A stretch of 64,000 bases of DNA from Streptomyces pactum (lineage in GTDB: Bacteria > Actinomycetota > Actinomycetes > Streptomycetales > Streptomycetaceae). This document shows, piece by piece, positions 33,799-42,311 of this stretch (positions within the stretch are counted from its first letter, which is position 1; every line of letters starts with the position of its first letter). Made by a program: the position numbers and the translations under genes. Under the pieces are notes generated by a model. The model searched no databases. It was not told the DNA's origin and worked only from the letters and a program-made list of their open reading frames with translations. The stretch is taken from NCBI RefSeq assembly GCF_016031615.1, contig NZ_JACYXC010000001.1, positions 6,138,001 through 6,202,000 on the forward strand, read 5' to 3'.

Positions 33799-34365
33799 AT
33801 GTCCGATTCCCCGTATCTCGCGGTGGCCGCCCGGGCCGCCATCCGCCGTGTCGAGCGCCGGGACGGCGCGGAACTGATCCGCCGGGCCCGGGACAGCGTG
33901 GCGCTGCACCGGCCGTGGCTCTTCCCTCCGCTCACCGAGGACGCCTTCGCACGCCACTTCGCCCTGCTCCAGCAGCCGGACCGGGAGGGGTTCGTCGTCT
34001 GCGTGCCCGGGACCGGCGAGATCGCCGGCTTCGTCAACATCAACAACATCGTCCGGCACGGCTTCCAGTGCGGGGCGGTCGGCTACGGGGCGTACGCGCC
34101 CCACGCCGGGCGCGGCCACATGTCCGACGGTTTCGGGCTGGTGCTGCGGTACGCCTTCGGGCCGCTGGGCCTGCACCGGCTGGAGGCCAACATCCAGCCC
34201 GGCAACGACGCGTCGATCGGCCTGGTGCAACGGCACGGCTTCCGGCTGGAGGGCTTCTCACCGGACTTCCTCTTCATCGACGGCGCGTGGCGGGACCACG
34301 AACGCTGGGCGATCACCGCCGACATGCTGTCCGCCGCGCGGGGCGGCCCCGGCCGGCCGGGATAG
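33799..34365 (+). CDS. GNAT-family N-acetyltransferase (RimJ/RimL type)
   Basis: 188 aa. Single GNAT domain with an acetyl-CoA loop around YAPHAGRGHMSDGFGLVLRYAFGPLGLHRLEANI and the Asn/Leu pattern PGNDASIGLVQRHGFRLEG that marks RimJ/RimL proteins. Substrate, protein N-terminus or small molecule, unknown. ATG 33799 sits close to the -10-like TACGAT at 33787-33792, so the transcript may have a very short leader. Confidence 0.88.
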   Translation: MSDSPYLAVAARAAIRRVERRDGAELIRRARDSVALHRPWLFPPLTEDAFARHFALLQQPDREGFVVCVPGTGEIAGFVNINNIVRHGFQCGAVGYGAYAPHAGRGHMSDGFGLVLRYAFGPLGLHRLEANIQPGNDASIGLVQRHGFRLEGFSPDFLFIDGAWRDHERWAITADMLSAARGGPGRPG

Positions 34366-34478
34366 CTGAGCCCCGCGGAGCCGCCGTCCGGCGCGTCGCA
34401 CCGGAGTGCGTGGCGCGCGGTGGCCCGGACCGGGTGCGCTGACGAGCCGAGCGCGGAGCGAACGCCGAAACACGGCCC

Positions 34479-34507
34479 TTGCATTAGTCGGCGCCTGCAA
34501 CTATTGT
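34479..34507 (+). promoter_or_regulatory. Promoter of the aldo/keto reductase gene
   Basis: TTGCAT (34479-34484), 17-bp spacer, TATTGT (34502-34507): a good housekeeping sigma match. The -35 box is the left arm of an inverted repeat. Confidence 0.6.
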
Positions 34508-34552
34508 CTGTGCACGTAAGGCGCGCTTGCATTCAGATGCGGCGCTCGCAAG
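34479..34552. promoter_or_regulatory. Tandem TTGCA...TGCAA-type inverted repeats (candidate operators)
   Basis: Site 1: TTGCA 34479-34483 with TGCAA 34496-34500. Site 2: CTTGC 34526-34530 with GCAAG 34548-34552, with an inner GCAT-TCAG-ATGC at 34529-34540. Both share the half GGCGC before the right arm. One site covers the promoter core and the other the start of the transcript, as for a MarR/HxlR-like repressor. Confidence 0.45.
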
Positions 34553-34596
34553 GGCCACCGCGGCCCCTTCCCCCACATCTCGCAAAGGCACTCCTC

Positions 34597-35634
34597 ATGT
34601 CGCTGAAGAACCTCCTTCCCGGCCGTCTCGGCTTCGGCACCGCCCCGCTCGGCAACATGTTCCGCGCGATCCCCGACGACGAGGCCCGCGCCACGGTCGA
34701 GGCCGCGTGGGACCACGGCATCCGCTACTACGACACCGCCCCCTTCTACGGCGCCGGCCTGGCCGAGGAGCGGCTCGGCCAGGTTCTGGCGGCCAGGCCC
34801 CGGGACTCCTACGTGCTGTCCACCAAGGTCGGCCGGGTCGTCCTCGACGAGCACGAGACCGACGTGCCCGACTTCGGCGAGAAGGGCGGCCTGTTCGAGC
34901 ACGGCAACCCGAACAAGGTCCTCCACGAGTGGACCGCCGAGGCCACCGAGCGCTCCATCGAGGGCAGCCTCAAGCGCCTCGGTGCCGACCGGCTCGACAT
35001 CGTCTGGGTCCACGACATCGCCCAGGACTTTTACGGCGACGCCTGGATCCAGAAGTTCGAAGAAGCCCGCACCGGAGCCTTCCGCGTCCTGTCCCGCCTG
35101 CGTGACGAGGGCGTCATCAAGGCCTGGGGCCTGGGCGTGAACAAGACCGAACCCATCGAGCTGACCCTCGCCCTCGACGAGCCCCGGCCCGACGGCTTCC
35201 TCCTCGCCGGCCGTTACACCCTCCTGGACCACGAGCACGCCCTCACCCGGCTGCTCCCCATGGCCCAGGAACAGGGCGTGGAGATGGTCGTCGGCGGCCC
35301 CTACAGCTCCGGCGTCCTCGCCGGCGGCACCCACTTCGAGTACCAGCAGGCCCCGCCGGCCATCATCGAGCGGGTCGGCCGGCTCAAGGCCCTCGCCGGG
35401 AAGCACGGCGTGAGCATCAAGGCCGCCGCCCTGCAGTTCTCGCTCGCCCACCCGGTGTCCGCCGCCGTCATCCCCGGGGCCACCCGGCCCAGCCGCATCA
35501 CCGAGGACACCGCCGCCCTCGACGAGACGATCCCGGCCGCCTTCTGGACGGAGCTGCGCGCCGCCGGCCTGGTCAGTCCGGCCGCCCCTGCTCCCCGGCA
35601 ACGCCTGAGCCCGCGCCCCCCGGCCACCCCCTGA
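34597..35634 (+). CDS. Aldo/keto reductase (L-fucose/D-threo-aldose 1-dehydrogenase-like)
   Basis: 345 aa. TIM-barrel AKR: GTAPLGNMF, the catalytic Asp/Tyr in YYDTAPFYGAGLAEERLG, the Lys in VLSTKVGR, the His of IVWVHDIAQ, and the NADP site near VIPGATRPSRI. The sequence is of the subgroup acting on aldoses. ATG 34597 starts MSLKNLLPGRLGFGTAPLG. The last 20 residues are Pro/Arg-rich and look added on. A broken SRPBCC gene follows 49 bp later. Confidence 0.92.
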   Translation: MSLKNLLPGRLGFGTAPLGNMFRAIPDDEARATVEAAWDHGIRYYDTAPFYGAGLAEERLGQVLAARPRDSYVLSTKVGRVVLDEHETDVPDFGEKGGLFEHGNPNKVLHEWTAEATERSIEGSLKRLGADRLDIVWVHDIAQDFYGDAWIQKFEEARTGAFRVLSRLRDEGVIKAWGLGVNKTEPIELTLALDEPRPDGFLLAGRYTLLDHEHALTRLLPMAQEQGVEMVVGGPYSSGVLAGGTHFEYQQAPPAIIERVGRLKALAGKHGVSIKAAALQFSLAHPVSAAVIPGATRPSRITEDTAALDETIPAAFWTELRAAGLVSPAAPAPRQRLSPRPPATP

Positions 35635-35683
35635 CCGCTCCGTCCCCCACCTCCCCCCCACACGCGGCACCAGGAGCACCACC

Positions 35684-35854
35684 ATGGCGTCCACGTCCGT
35701 CTCCCGCGTCGTCCCCGCCTCCCCCCAGCAGGTCTGGAACCTCATGGCGGCTTCGACGCCCTCCCGGACTGGCTCCCCTGCATCCCCGAGAGCACTCACC
35801 CCTCTCGCCGTCGCCCTGATCACCGCGGTCCTGCGGAACGCCCACGGGGCATGA
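35684..35854 (+). pseudogene. Frameshifted, truncated SRPBCC-family gene
   Basis: The frame from ATG 35684 gives MASTSVSRVVPASPQQVWNL, a typical SRPBCC N-terminus, but then turns into a Ser/Pro-rich nonsense peptide ending at 35854. One base before position 35747 appears to be missing: in the neighbouring frame the sequence continues as GGFDALPDWLPCIPESTH, exactly what such a protein should contain, and then loses similarity altogether. So both a frameshift and a 3' truncation are present. Confidence 0.7.
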
Positions 35855-36203
35855 CCCGGCCGGTTCACGCATCGCCGCCCCCGGGGGCGTACCTCCAGGG
35901 GCTGTGGCAGGCCCGCCCGTGGTCCCAGGGGCGTCGGGCCGGCCCCCCCGGCCGCACCGCGGGTGGCACAGCCCGGACGCGGTGCACCGGGCCACGTGTC
36001 GCAGCCGTGCGGCCCGGTGCACCGCGACGCGGCCCGGTACACCGGACGCGGCCCGGTGTCCGACGGCCGGCGGGCCGGCCCCGTCCGCCGTCCCGTGGTG
36101 CCCCCCGCACCGGGGGCGAACCCCCGGTCATAGGCGTCCGGCTATGACCGGGGTGGGGAGTGGGTCTTGGACGGCGGGCGGGGCGGGCTGCTGTGCTGAG
36201 CAC
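35855..36203. other. Intergenic region with degenerate tandem repeats and a hairpin
   Basis: Three degenerate copies of GCGGCCCGGTGCACCG-type units at 36009-36064 (20, 19 and 17 bp). CCCCGGTCATAG (36122-36133) pairs perfectly with CTATGACCGGGG (36142-36153) across an eight-base loop, 50 bp before the MBL gene start. No gene is seen. Confidence 0.5.
36122..36153. promoter_or_regulatory. 12-bp inverted repeat upstream of the MBL gene
   Basis: Arms CCCCGGTCATAG and CTATGACCGGGG, eight bases apart. It lies at about -51 to -82 from ATG 36204. Either a regulatory palindrome (core GGTCATAG-N8-CTATGACC) or a terminator for upstream transcription. Confidence 0.45.
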
Positions 36204-37199
36204 ATGATCGAATCCACCGAACGACAGGTGATCCGTCGGCGCTCGCTGCTGGCCGGTGCCGTGGGCGGCGTGGTGGCGGGGGCGGCCGGGGCGTCCCTGC
36301 TGGACCGGTCGGCCACCGCGGCCCCGGCCGGGGAGCGACCCCCGGCCGCGGCCTCCGCAGGGGGTGAGGCGGCCGAGTTCCGTTGGTTCGGCACGGCCGG
36401 CTGGCGCATCGGCTCCGGCGACCGGACCGTACTCTTCGACCCGTACCTGACCCGTTTCCCCACCGGTCTGTTCACCGGCGCGTTCGACCCCGCCACCCGG
36501 CTGCGGGTGGACGAGCCGCTGATCGACCGGCACCTGAGCGGGGTCCGGCCGAAGCTGGTGATGGTCAGCCACAGCCACTGGGACCACCTCAACGACGTGC
36601 CGTACATCGCCCGCTCCACCGGCGCCCCGGTGATCGGCACCGAGACGACGTACCACCTGCTGCGCGCCTTCGGCGTGGACGCCGGCCAGTTGATCGTCGT
36701 CAAGGGCGGTGAGGTGCTGGACTTCGACGGATGCGTGGTGGAGGTCTTCTCCGGCCGGCACAGCCGCAACGCCCGGCACTCCTACTTCGCGCCCGGCACC
36801 CTGGTCGCCCCGCCGCGCAGACCCCGGACCATCTCCGACCTCCCCGAGGGCGACACGCTGTCCTTCCAGGTGACGCCGGACGGCGGCCCGTCGGTGTTCC
36901 TGATGGGCGGCAGCGACTTCGCCGAGCGGGAGGTGGCGGGGGTCCGTCCGGACATCGCCATGGTGGCGACCCCCGCCACCTCCGCCACCCACCGGTACGC
37001 GTCCCGGCTGATGACCGCCCTGGGCCGGCCGCGCACGGTGGTGCCGGTGCACTGGGACGACTTCGAGACCCCGCTGGACGACCCGGTGCGTGCGGACCCC
37101 ACGGTGGACCTGGACCGCTTCGTGGCCCAGCTGCGCGAGGCGGCCCCGGAGTCCCGGATCGTGGTGCCCGACCGCAGCACGACCTACCGCTGGTCCTGA
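36204..37199 (+). CDS. Tat-exported metallo-beta-lactamase-fold protein
   Basis: 331 aa. N-terminus RRRSLLAGAVGGVVAGAAGASLL is a twin-arginine signal with cleavage near ATAAP. The MBL domain has the metal motif SHSHWDHLND, later GRHSRNARHSYFA, GGSDFAE and VPVHWDDFE, which correspond to the His/Asp ligands of the UlaG/RomA-like branch. Substrate unknown; NAPE-phospholipase-D-like or lactonase roles are possible. ATG 36204. Confidence 0.88.
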   Translation: MIESTERQVIRRRSLLAGAVGGVVAGAAGASLLDRSATAAPAGERPPAAASAGGEAAEFRWFGTAGWRIGSGDRTVLFDPYLTRFPTGLFTGAFDPATRLRVDEPLIDRHLSGVRPKLVMVSHSHWDHLNDVPYIARSTGAPVIGTETTYHLLRAFGVDAGQLIVVKGGEVLDFDGCVVEVFSGRHSRNARHSYFAPGTLVAPPRRPRTISDLPEGDTLSFQVTPDGGPSVFLMGGSDFAEREVAGVRPDIAMVATPATSATHRYASRLMTALGRPRTVVPVHWDDFETPLDDPVRADPTVDLDRFVAQLREAAPESRIVVPDRSTTYRWS

Positions 37200-37295
37200 C
37201 CCACCACCCGGGGGCCCGGGTTCCCGGCCGGGCGGGACCGGGCAGGACCGGTTCGGGGCGGCGGCCGTGCCCCGGCCGGGACCGGCTCCCGGTGG

Positions 37296-37646
37296 TCAGG
37301 CGGAGCGACGGTCGACGTACTCGAAGACCGAGCCGTCCGGGTGACGGGCCACCAGGTTGCGCCCGATCGGTGTGGGGAGCGGGCCGGCGATGATGTCCGC
37401 GCCCACCGCCGTCAGATCGGTGACCGCCTCGTCCACGTCCCGTACCGCGAGCGTCGCGGTGATCTTCCGGAGGATCGACAGCTCCGCCTCCGGACCGCTC
37501 ATCAGGAAGAAGCAGCCGACCGCCGCGACCGAGACGCCACCGCGCTGGAAGCGGACCGCCTCGGCCCCGGTCAACCGTTCGTAGACCGCGACCGCCTTGT
37601 CCAGGTCATCGACGCACACCCGCAGAGAGGTCCCCAGAATGTCCAT
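37296..37646 (-). CDS. VOC (glyoxalase/bleomycin-resistance-like) family protein
   Basis: 116 aa with paired beta-alpha-beta-beta-beta units (TSLRVCVDDLDKAVAVYERLTGAEAVRF and ITATLAVRDVDEAVTDLTAVGADIIAGP, ending ARHPDGSVFEYVDR). A metal Glu near the end is plausible. Function cannot be assigned. The same frame stays open far upstream through the methyltransferase region to 39020, a notable feature given the 13-bp repeat there. ATG 37646 is the first Met of the fold. Confidence 0.85.
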   Translation of the reverse strand: MDILGTSLRVCVDDLDKAVAVYERLTGAEAVRFQRGGVSVAAVGCFFLMSGPEAELSILRKITATLAVRDVDEAVTDLTAVGADIIAGPLPTPIGRNLVARHPDGSVFEYVDRRSA

Positions 37647-38785
37647 ACGGGGGAGCCTAGTTGGTGTGCCCCGCCGGTATCCGCCGGTTGCCGCCCTTGG
37701 TGCGCCGTACCCCTCCGGTACGGCGCCCCGGACCCGCCGCCGGCCCCCTCCGTGAGGAACGGACCGGGCGGACGGACCGGGCGGACGGACCGGGCGGACG
37801 GACCGGGCGGACGGACCGGGCGGACGGGCCTGGTGGGTCCCGGGCCTGGCGGGCCCGGTGGGACCCCGGCGGGTCCTGAAACGCGTGCCGGGCGCCCGGG
37901 GGCGGGCGGAGCGGGCGGGCGGGCCGGGTCCGGTCCGGCGCCGGCCGGTGCCGTCAGGGCGTGGCGCCGGCCGGGGGCGGTACGGCAGCGCACCTCCCCG
38001 TGCAGCACCGCGAACCAGCCGTCCTCCCGGGCACCCCACTCCCGCCAGGCGCCGGCGATCCGCCGCAGGTCCGCCGCGGTGGCGTGCCCGCCGTCGACCG
38101 CCAGCCGCGCGTAACGGGACTCCACCGTGCGTTCCGCCCACAGCCCGCTCCACCAGGCGCGTTCCTCGGGGGTGCTGTAGCACCAGGTGGCGGCGGTCGC
38201 GGTGACGTCGGTGAAGCCCGCCCGGCGGGCCCAGGAGAGCAGCCGGCGCCCGGCGTCCGGCTCGCCGCCGCCGGCGCGCGCGACCCGCAGGTACAGCGCC
38301 CGCCACTCGTCCAGCCCGGGGACGAGCGGGTACCAGGTCATCGCCGAGTAGTCGGAGTCGCGGGCCGCCACCACCCCGCCCGGACGGCACACCCGGCGCA
38401 TCTCGCGCAGCGCGCCCACCGGATCGGCCAGGTGCTGGAGCACCTGGTGCGCGTGGACCACGTCGAACGTGCCGTCGGGCATCCCGAGCCGGTGCACGTC
38501 GGCGACCGCGAACCGGATTCCGCTCAGCCCGCGCTCCTCGGCCACCGCGCGCGCCCGCGCCAGCACCGGGGCCGCGGCGTCCACCGCGGTCACCTGCCCG
38601 GGGGCCACCAGCTCCGCCAGATCGGCGGTGATGGTCCCCGGCCCGCAGCCGATGTCCAGCAGTGACATCCCCGGCCGCAGCTCGCCCAGGAGGTATCCGG
38701 CGGAGTTGGCGGCGGTGCGCCAGGTGTGCGAACGCAGCACCGATGCGTGGTGCCCGTGGGTGTAGACGGCGGTCTCCTGCGGCAT
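37571..38785 (-). CDS. SAM-dependent methyltransferase with long repeat-encoded tail
   Basis: 404 aa. Residues 1-270 are a class I methyltransferase (LLDIGCGPGTITADLAELV, VDAAAPVLARARAV, VHAHQVLQHLADPVGALREMRRVCRPGGVVAARDSDY) of the UbiE/COQ5-like type. The fold should end near GEVRCRTAP (about residue 270), but no stop follows: the frame goes on through a Pro/Arg/Gly-rich tail, partly coded by five 13-bp repeats, and ends inside the VOC gene start. The tail is probably accidental. ATG 38785. Confidence 0.82.
   Translation of the reverse strand: MPQETAVYTHGHHASVLRSHTWRTAANSAGYLLGELRPGMSLLDIGCGPGTITADLAELVAPGQVTAVDAAAPVLARARAVAEERGLSGIRFAVADVHRLGMPDGTFDVVHAHQVLQHLADPVGALREMRRVCRPGGVVAARDSDYSAMTWYPLVPGLDEWRALYLRVARAGGGEPDAGRRLLSWARRAGFTDVTATAATWCYSTPEERAWWSGLWAERTVESRYARLAVDGGHATAADLRRIAGAWREWGAREDGWFAVLHGEVRCRTAPGRRHALTAPAGAGPDPARPPAPPAPGRPARVSGPAGVPPGPPGPGPTRPVRPVRPPGPSARSVRPVRPPGPFLTEGAGGGSGAPYRRGTAHQGRQPADTGGAHQLGSPVWTFWGPLCGCASMTWTRRSRSTNG
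37761..37825. repeat. Five perfect tandem 13-bp repeats GGACCGGGCGGAC
   Basis: 65 bp, 5 x 13 bp without mismatch. It lies within the 3' extension of the methyltransferase frame and upstream of the VOC gene. Since 13 is not a multiple of three, gain or loss of one unit shifts the frame. Confidence 0.95.
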
Positions 38786-39018
38786 GACGGTTCTCCCCTT
38801 CCCCGGCGGGTTGTCCGGTGTGCCGCCACGGTACGCGGGCGTCTCGCGTGGTGAGAACTGCGTCTCGTATTCCGGTACGCGCGGCGTGGCTCGGTGCATC
38901 GCGGCGAACCTCGCCGCTACCTTCCGTGCGCGCCCGGTCACACGTGCCCCCGCCGTGGCCGTGCGAGCCCGCGACCCGAGGCGCTCCGCGCCGGCCCCAC
39001 CTTCCCCCGGGAGAGACC

Positions 39019-40401
39019 ATGACCTCCTTCCCCCCGCACGTCCCGGCCGCCCCGGACGAGGCCGACTACGACCGGGTGAGGCTGCGCCAGTGGCTCGCCG
39101 GGACCGCCAGGGCCGACGGGTTCGGCCGCCGTGAGCTGCTGCGGCTGCTGGCCGCCGCCCCGGCCGCGGCGGCGCTCCCGGCCCTCGGCGCCACCGGCGC
39201 CGCGGCCGCGTCCGGCCACCCCGCCCACGCGTCCGGGCGTGCCGCCTCCTCCGCCACGCCCGGAGGCGCCCCCCGCGCCGCGGGCGCCGCGCGGGGCCGC
39301 GCGGCCGCCGCCCCGGGCATCGTCAAGCCGCTGCCCGCGGAGTGGTTCGTGGTGCGCGACACCAACGCCGAGACCCGGTGGAGCGCGCTGCGCGGCACCG
39401 GACCGCACACCCCCCTCGACCGCTTCTTCGTCCGCAACCACGTCGCCACCCCGCGGCTGGACGCGGCCCGCTGGCGGCTGAGGCTGTGGGGGAGCGGGCT
39501 GCGCGGGGCCCCGACGTACGACCGGGCCGTCGAGATCGGGTACGAGGAGCTGCGCTCGCTGCCCTCGGTGACCCGCTCCGCGTTCGTGGAGTGCGCGGGC
39601 AACGGGCGCGGCTACTTCGCCACCCAGCAGGGCGAACCGGTGAGCGGCACCCCGTGGACGCTGGGGGCCATCGGCTCGGCGCGCTGGCGCGGGGTGCCGC
39701 TCGCCACCGTGCTGCGCCGCGCCGGCCTGCTGGAGCGGGCCGTGGACGTGATGCCGCGCGGGCTGGACGACGACTACCTCAGCGACGGCGTCAACCTGGG
39801 CCCGGTCCGCCGGCCGCTGCCGGTCGCCAAGGCGCTGAGCGACGTGCTGCTCGCCTACGAGATGAACGGGGAGCCGCTGCCCCACGACCACGGCCACCCG
39901 GTGCGGGTCCTCGTCCCCTCCTGGAACGGGGTGGCGTCGATCAAGTGGGTCGGGGACATCGAGGTTTCCGCGGAACCCCTGTACTCCCCGTGGAACACCC
40001 GGATGTACCGCCTGTTCGGCCCGGCCCACCCCGAGGGGGGCGCACCGCTGACCCGGGCCGGAGTGCGCAGCGCCTTCGAACTGGATCCGCACCAGCGGTT
40101 CGCCGCCGGCCGCACCCACCGGCTCACCGGGCGCTCCTGGTCGGGGGCGGCCCCGGTGCGGAGCGTGGAGGTGAGCTTCGACGGGGGCGCGCGGTGGAGG
40201 CAGGCCCGGCTGCTGGACCGGCCCCGGGCCGGCGACTGGGTGCGCTGGACGGCCGACTGGCTGCCGCGCCACCAGGGGACGGCCGCCCTGCTGGCCCGGG
40301 CCACCGACGCGGCCGGCCGCACCCAGCCGGACCGGGCGGTGTACAACACCCACGGCTACCTCTTCGACGCGGTGGTCCGCCACCTGGTCGAGGTGGTCTG
40401 A
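39019..40401 (+). CDS. Molybdopterin-dependent sulfite-oxidase-family protein, Tat-exported
   Basis: 460 aa. Twin-arginine signal FGRRELLRLLAAAPAAAALPALG at about 38-60, then an Ala/Gly-rich linker. The molybdopterin domain shows VRNHVATPRLD, the Mo ligand Cys in VECAGNGRGYF, and WNGVASIKWVGDIEV; the last 100 residues are the Mo-cofactor dimerisation sandwich. No heme domain. It probably acts outside the membrane as an oxidase or reductase of unknown substrate. ATG 39019 has GGGAGAG upstream. Confidence 0.9.
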   Translation: MTSFPPHVPAAPDEADYDRVRLRQWLAGTARADGFGRRELLRLLAAAPAAAALPALGATGAAAASGHPAHASGRAASSATPGGAPRAAGAARGRAAAAPGIVKPLPAEWFVVRDTNAETRWSALRGTGPHTPLDRFFVRNHVATPRLDAARWRLRLWGSGLRGAPTYDRAVEIGYEELRSLPSVTRSAFVECAGNGRGYFATQQGEPVSGTPWTLGAIGSARWRGVPLATVLRRAGLLERAVDVMPRGLDDDYLSDGVNLGPVRRPLPVAKALSDVLLAYEMNGEPLPHDHGHPVRVLVPSWNGVASIKWVGDIEVSAEPLYSPWNTRMYRLFGPAHPEGGAPLTRAGVRSAFELDPHQRFAAGRTHRLTGRSWSGAAPVRSVEVSFDGGARWRQARLLDRPRAGDWVRWTADWLPRHQGTAALLARATDAAGRTQPDRAVYNTHGYLFDAVVRHLVEVV

Positions 40402-40568
40402 GGAAGCGGTCGCCGGTCTGCGGGCCGGCCCGGCCGGGAAGCTCCGCCGGCCGGGCCGGCCGGAGAGTCCGTCGGGCCGTCCGGTCGAGGGACCGAGGGC
40501 CGAGGGGGCCGAGGCGGCAGGGCGACCGGGGGAAGGGGCGGGCGCCCGCAGGGCCCCCCGTCCCCCTT

Positions 40569-40591
40569 GGGGATCCGCCGGGCGGATCCCC
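40569..40591. terminator. Bidirectional hairpin between convergent genes
   Basis: GGGGATCCGC / GCGGATCCCC, a 10-bp perfect stem with a CGG loop. It lies between the molybdoenzyme (+) and the DUF2795 gene (-), 168 and 97 bp away. The rest of the 286-bp gap is GC-rich filler. Confidence 0.65.
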
Positions 40592-40687
40592 ACCGGACGG
40601 GATCCGGCGGGCCGGGCAGGAAACGGCGGGCCCGGCCGGGAGGGGAGCCGGCGGGCCCGCCGGCCGGGCCGGCATCCGGCCGGCCGC

Positions 40688-41065
40688 TCAGCGGCGCCGG
40701 CTGACGTCGGAGGCGACGTCCTCGACCGTGCGGTAGGTGCGGTCCGGCGGCAGCGACTCCACCATCTCGATCACCTGGTCCGGTGCGTGCCGCTCGTGGA
40801 GCATGCGCAGCAGCGCGCCGCGCTTGGCCGGGAACGGGGTGCGCCCCAGCTGACGGGCGAGTTCGAAGCGCATCGCCTCGTAACCGCCGCTGGTACCCGG
40901 CCGGGAGGCCGGCCCGACGCCCGGGCTCGGGTCGTCGTCCGCCCCCGGCTCCGGGTCGTGCCACTCCTCGGACCTGGTGGGGTGCCCGGACCTCAGCAGG
41001 CCGTCCAGCTCGTGCTTCCTCTCCTCGTCCTGGCGCGGACTCAACCGGTCACTGCCTCGCTGCAT
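40688..41065 (-). CDS. DUF2795 domain protein
   Basis: 125 aa. A 60-residue acidic, Pro/Gly-rich N-terminus precedes a small helical DUF2795-like domain (YEAMRFELARQLGRTPFPAKRGALLRMLHERHAPDQVIEMVESLPPDRTY). Such proteins are widespread and uncharacterised in actinomycetes. ATG 41065. Confidence 0.8.
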   Translation of the reverse strand: MQRGSDRLSPRQDEERKHELDGLLRSGHPTRSEEWHDPEPGADDDPSPGVGPASRPGTSGGYEAMRFELARQLGRTPFPAKRGALLRMLHERHAPDQVIEMVESLPPDRTYRTVEDVASDVSRRR

Positions 41066-41300
41066 GACCGTCCTCCTCTCGCTCGGGCGCCGGGTCCACC
41101 GCCCGCGTCCCGTCCGCCGCCCGCCGGGTCGGGCGCCGGGTCGGCGGGTCGGGCGCCGGGCCGGCGCGGGCATGGTCGCGCGTGGGGCCCGGGTACCCGT
41201 TCGGCGGCCGGCCACACGACCGACCACACGGCCGGGCCCGACCCCGGCATCGCGCGCGGCTCGCCTCGCCGGGCGGGCGGGGCCCGGCGACAATGGGGGC

Positions 41301-41888
41301 ATGGCTGACCGCATCGCACCGAACACGCTGCTCGCCCGGTACGACGAGGCCCTGGAGTTCTTCTCCGACCGGGTGCACGCCGTGCGGCCGGGGCAGTGGG
41401 ACGCGCCGACGCCGTGCACCGAGTGGTCGGTACGGGACCTGGTGAACCACCTGACCGTCGAGCAGCTCTGGGTGCCCCCGCTGCTGCTGGAGGGCAGCAC
41501 CATCGAGGAGCAGGGCGACGCCTTCGAGGGCGACGTGCTCGGCGACGACCCGGTGGCCGCGTGGGACCGTGCGGCCGGGGCGGCCCGCGACGCGTTCCAC
41601 ACCACCGGGGCGCTCGACCGGACCGTCCAGCTGTCGTACGGGGAGACCCCGGCGCGCGACTACTGCTCGCAGATGACCGCGGACGCGGTGGTGCACGCCT
41701 GGGACCTGGCGCGCGGCATCGGCGCGGACGAGCGGATCCCCGAGGAACTGGTCGCCTTCACGGCGCGGGAGGTCGCGCCCTACGCCGGCGGCCTGGAGCA
41801 GAGCGGACTGTTCGCCGCCCCGGTCGAACCGCCTCCCGGGGCGGACGCCCAGGCCGAACTCCTCGCCCTGCTGGGCCGCCGCGCCTGA
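41301..41888 (+). CDS. TIGR03086-family (DinB-like, mycothiol-dependent maleylpyruvate isomerase-like) protein
   Basis: 195 aa four-helix bundle. WDAPTPCTEWSVRDLVNHLTVEQLWVP carries the first His of the metal triad, and MTADAVVHAWDLARGIGAD the later His/Asp. This is the standard actinobacterial TIGR03086 architecture. The enzyme activity is not known. ATG 41301 follows a GGGGGC word. Confidence 0.88.
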   Translation: MADRIAPNTLLARYDEALEFFSDRVHAVRPGQWDAPTPCTEWSVRDLVNHLTVEQLWVPPLLLEGSTIEEQGDAFEGDVLGDDPVAAWDRAAGAARDAFHTTGALDRTVQLSYGETPARDYCSQMTADAVVHAWDLARGIGADERIPEELVAFTAREVAPYAGGLEQSGLFAAPVEPPPGADAQAELLALLGRRA

Positions 41889-42311
41889 GTCCCGACGGGC
41901 CGCCTCGTCGCGCCTGCGCCCCGACGGCGTCCCGCCTGAGCCCCGACGGGCCTCGCGCCTCGTCGCGCCTGCGCCCGGACGGCGTCACGCCTGAACCCGA
42001 CGGGCCTCGCGTCCGAGCCCGGCCCGACGGGCGTCGTGCCCTGCGCCCGGCCCGTGGGGCCGGGGCCCCGGCCGTCGGGCCCGAGCCGGCCGACGTCGCG
42101 CCCGAGCCGGCCGACGTCGCGCCCGAGCCGGTCCGCCTTGCCCGGTCCCGGCCGGGCCCGCCCGTGAGAAACCGGCCCCACGGTGCGGCGCCTCGCGGCT
42201 GCGGGCCGCCGGCGCCGACGGCCCGGGCATACCCCATGCCACCGTCCGCCCGGCCGGACCGGGCGGACGGTGACGGCGGGGGCGGCACGCCGGGCGGCGT
42301 GCGTGGCCGCG
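41889..42311. repeat. Intergenic region of degenerate and perfect repeats
   Basis: Between the convergent TIGR03086 and DJ-1 genes. Two blocks of about 50 bp beginning CGACGGGCC and containing CTCGTCGCGCCTGCGCC occur at about 41895 and 41946. CCCGAGCCGGCCGACGTCGCG is repeated in tandem at 42080-42100 and 42101-42121, with a third partial copy. No gene is seen here. Confidence 0.6.

Noticed and set aside
36122..36153. Transposon end or att site
   Set aside because: No transposase, no target duplication and no second copy in the window; treated as a regulatory or terminator palindrome.
37761..37825. CRISPR array
   Set aside because: Units are contiguous 13-bp copies without spacers; it is a simple tandem repeat.
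37295..39020. A methyltransferase-VOC fusion as the present gene model
   Set aside because: In the sequence as given the two domains are in different frames; the fusion needs a change in repeat number, so it is reported only as a finding.
42080..42121. CRISPR-like repeat or attachment site
   Set aside because: Only two tandem 21-bp copies, no spacers and no integrase or cas gene nearby.
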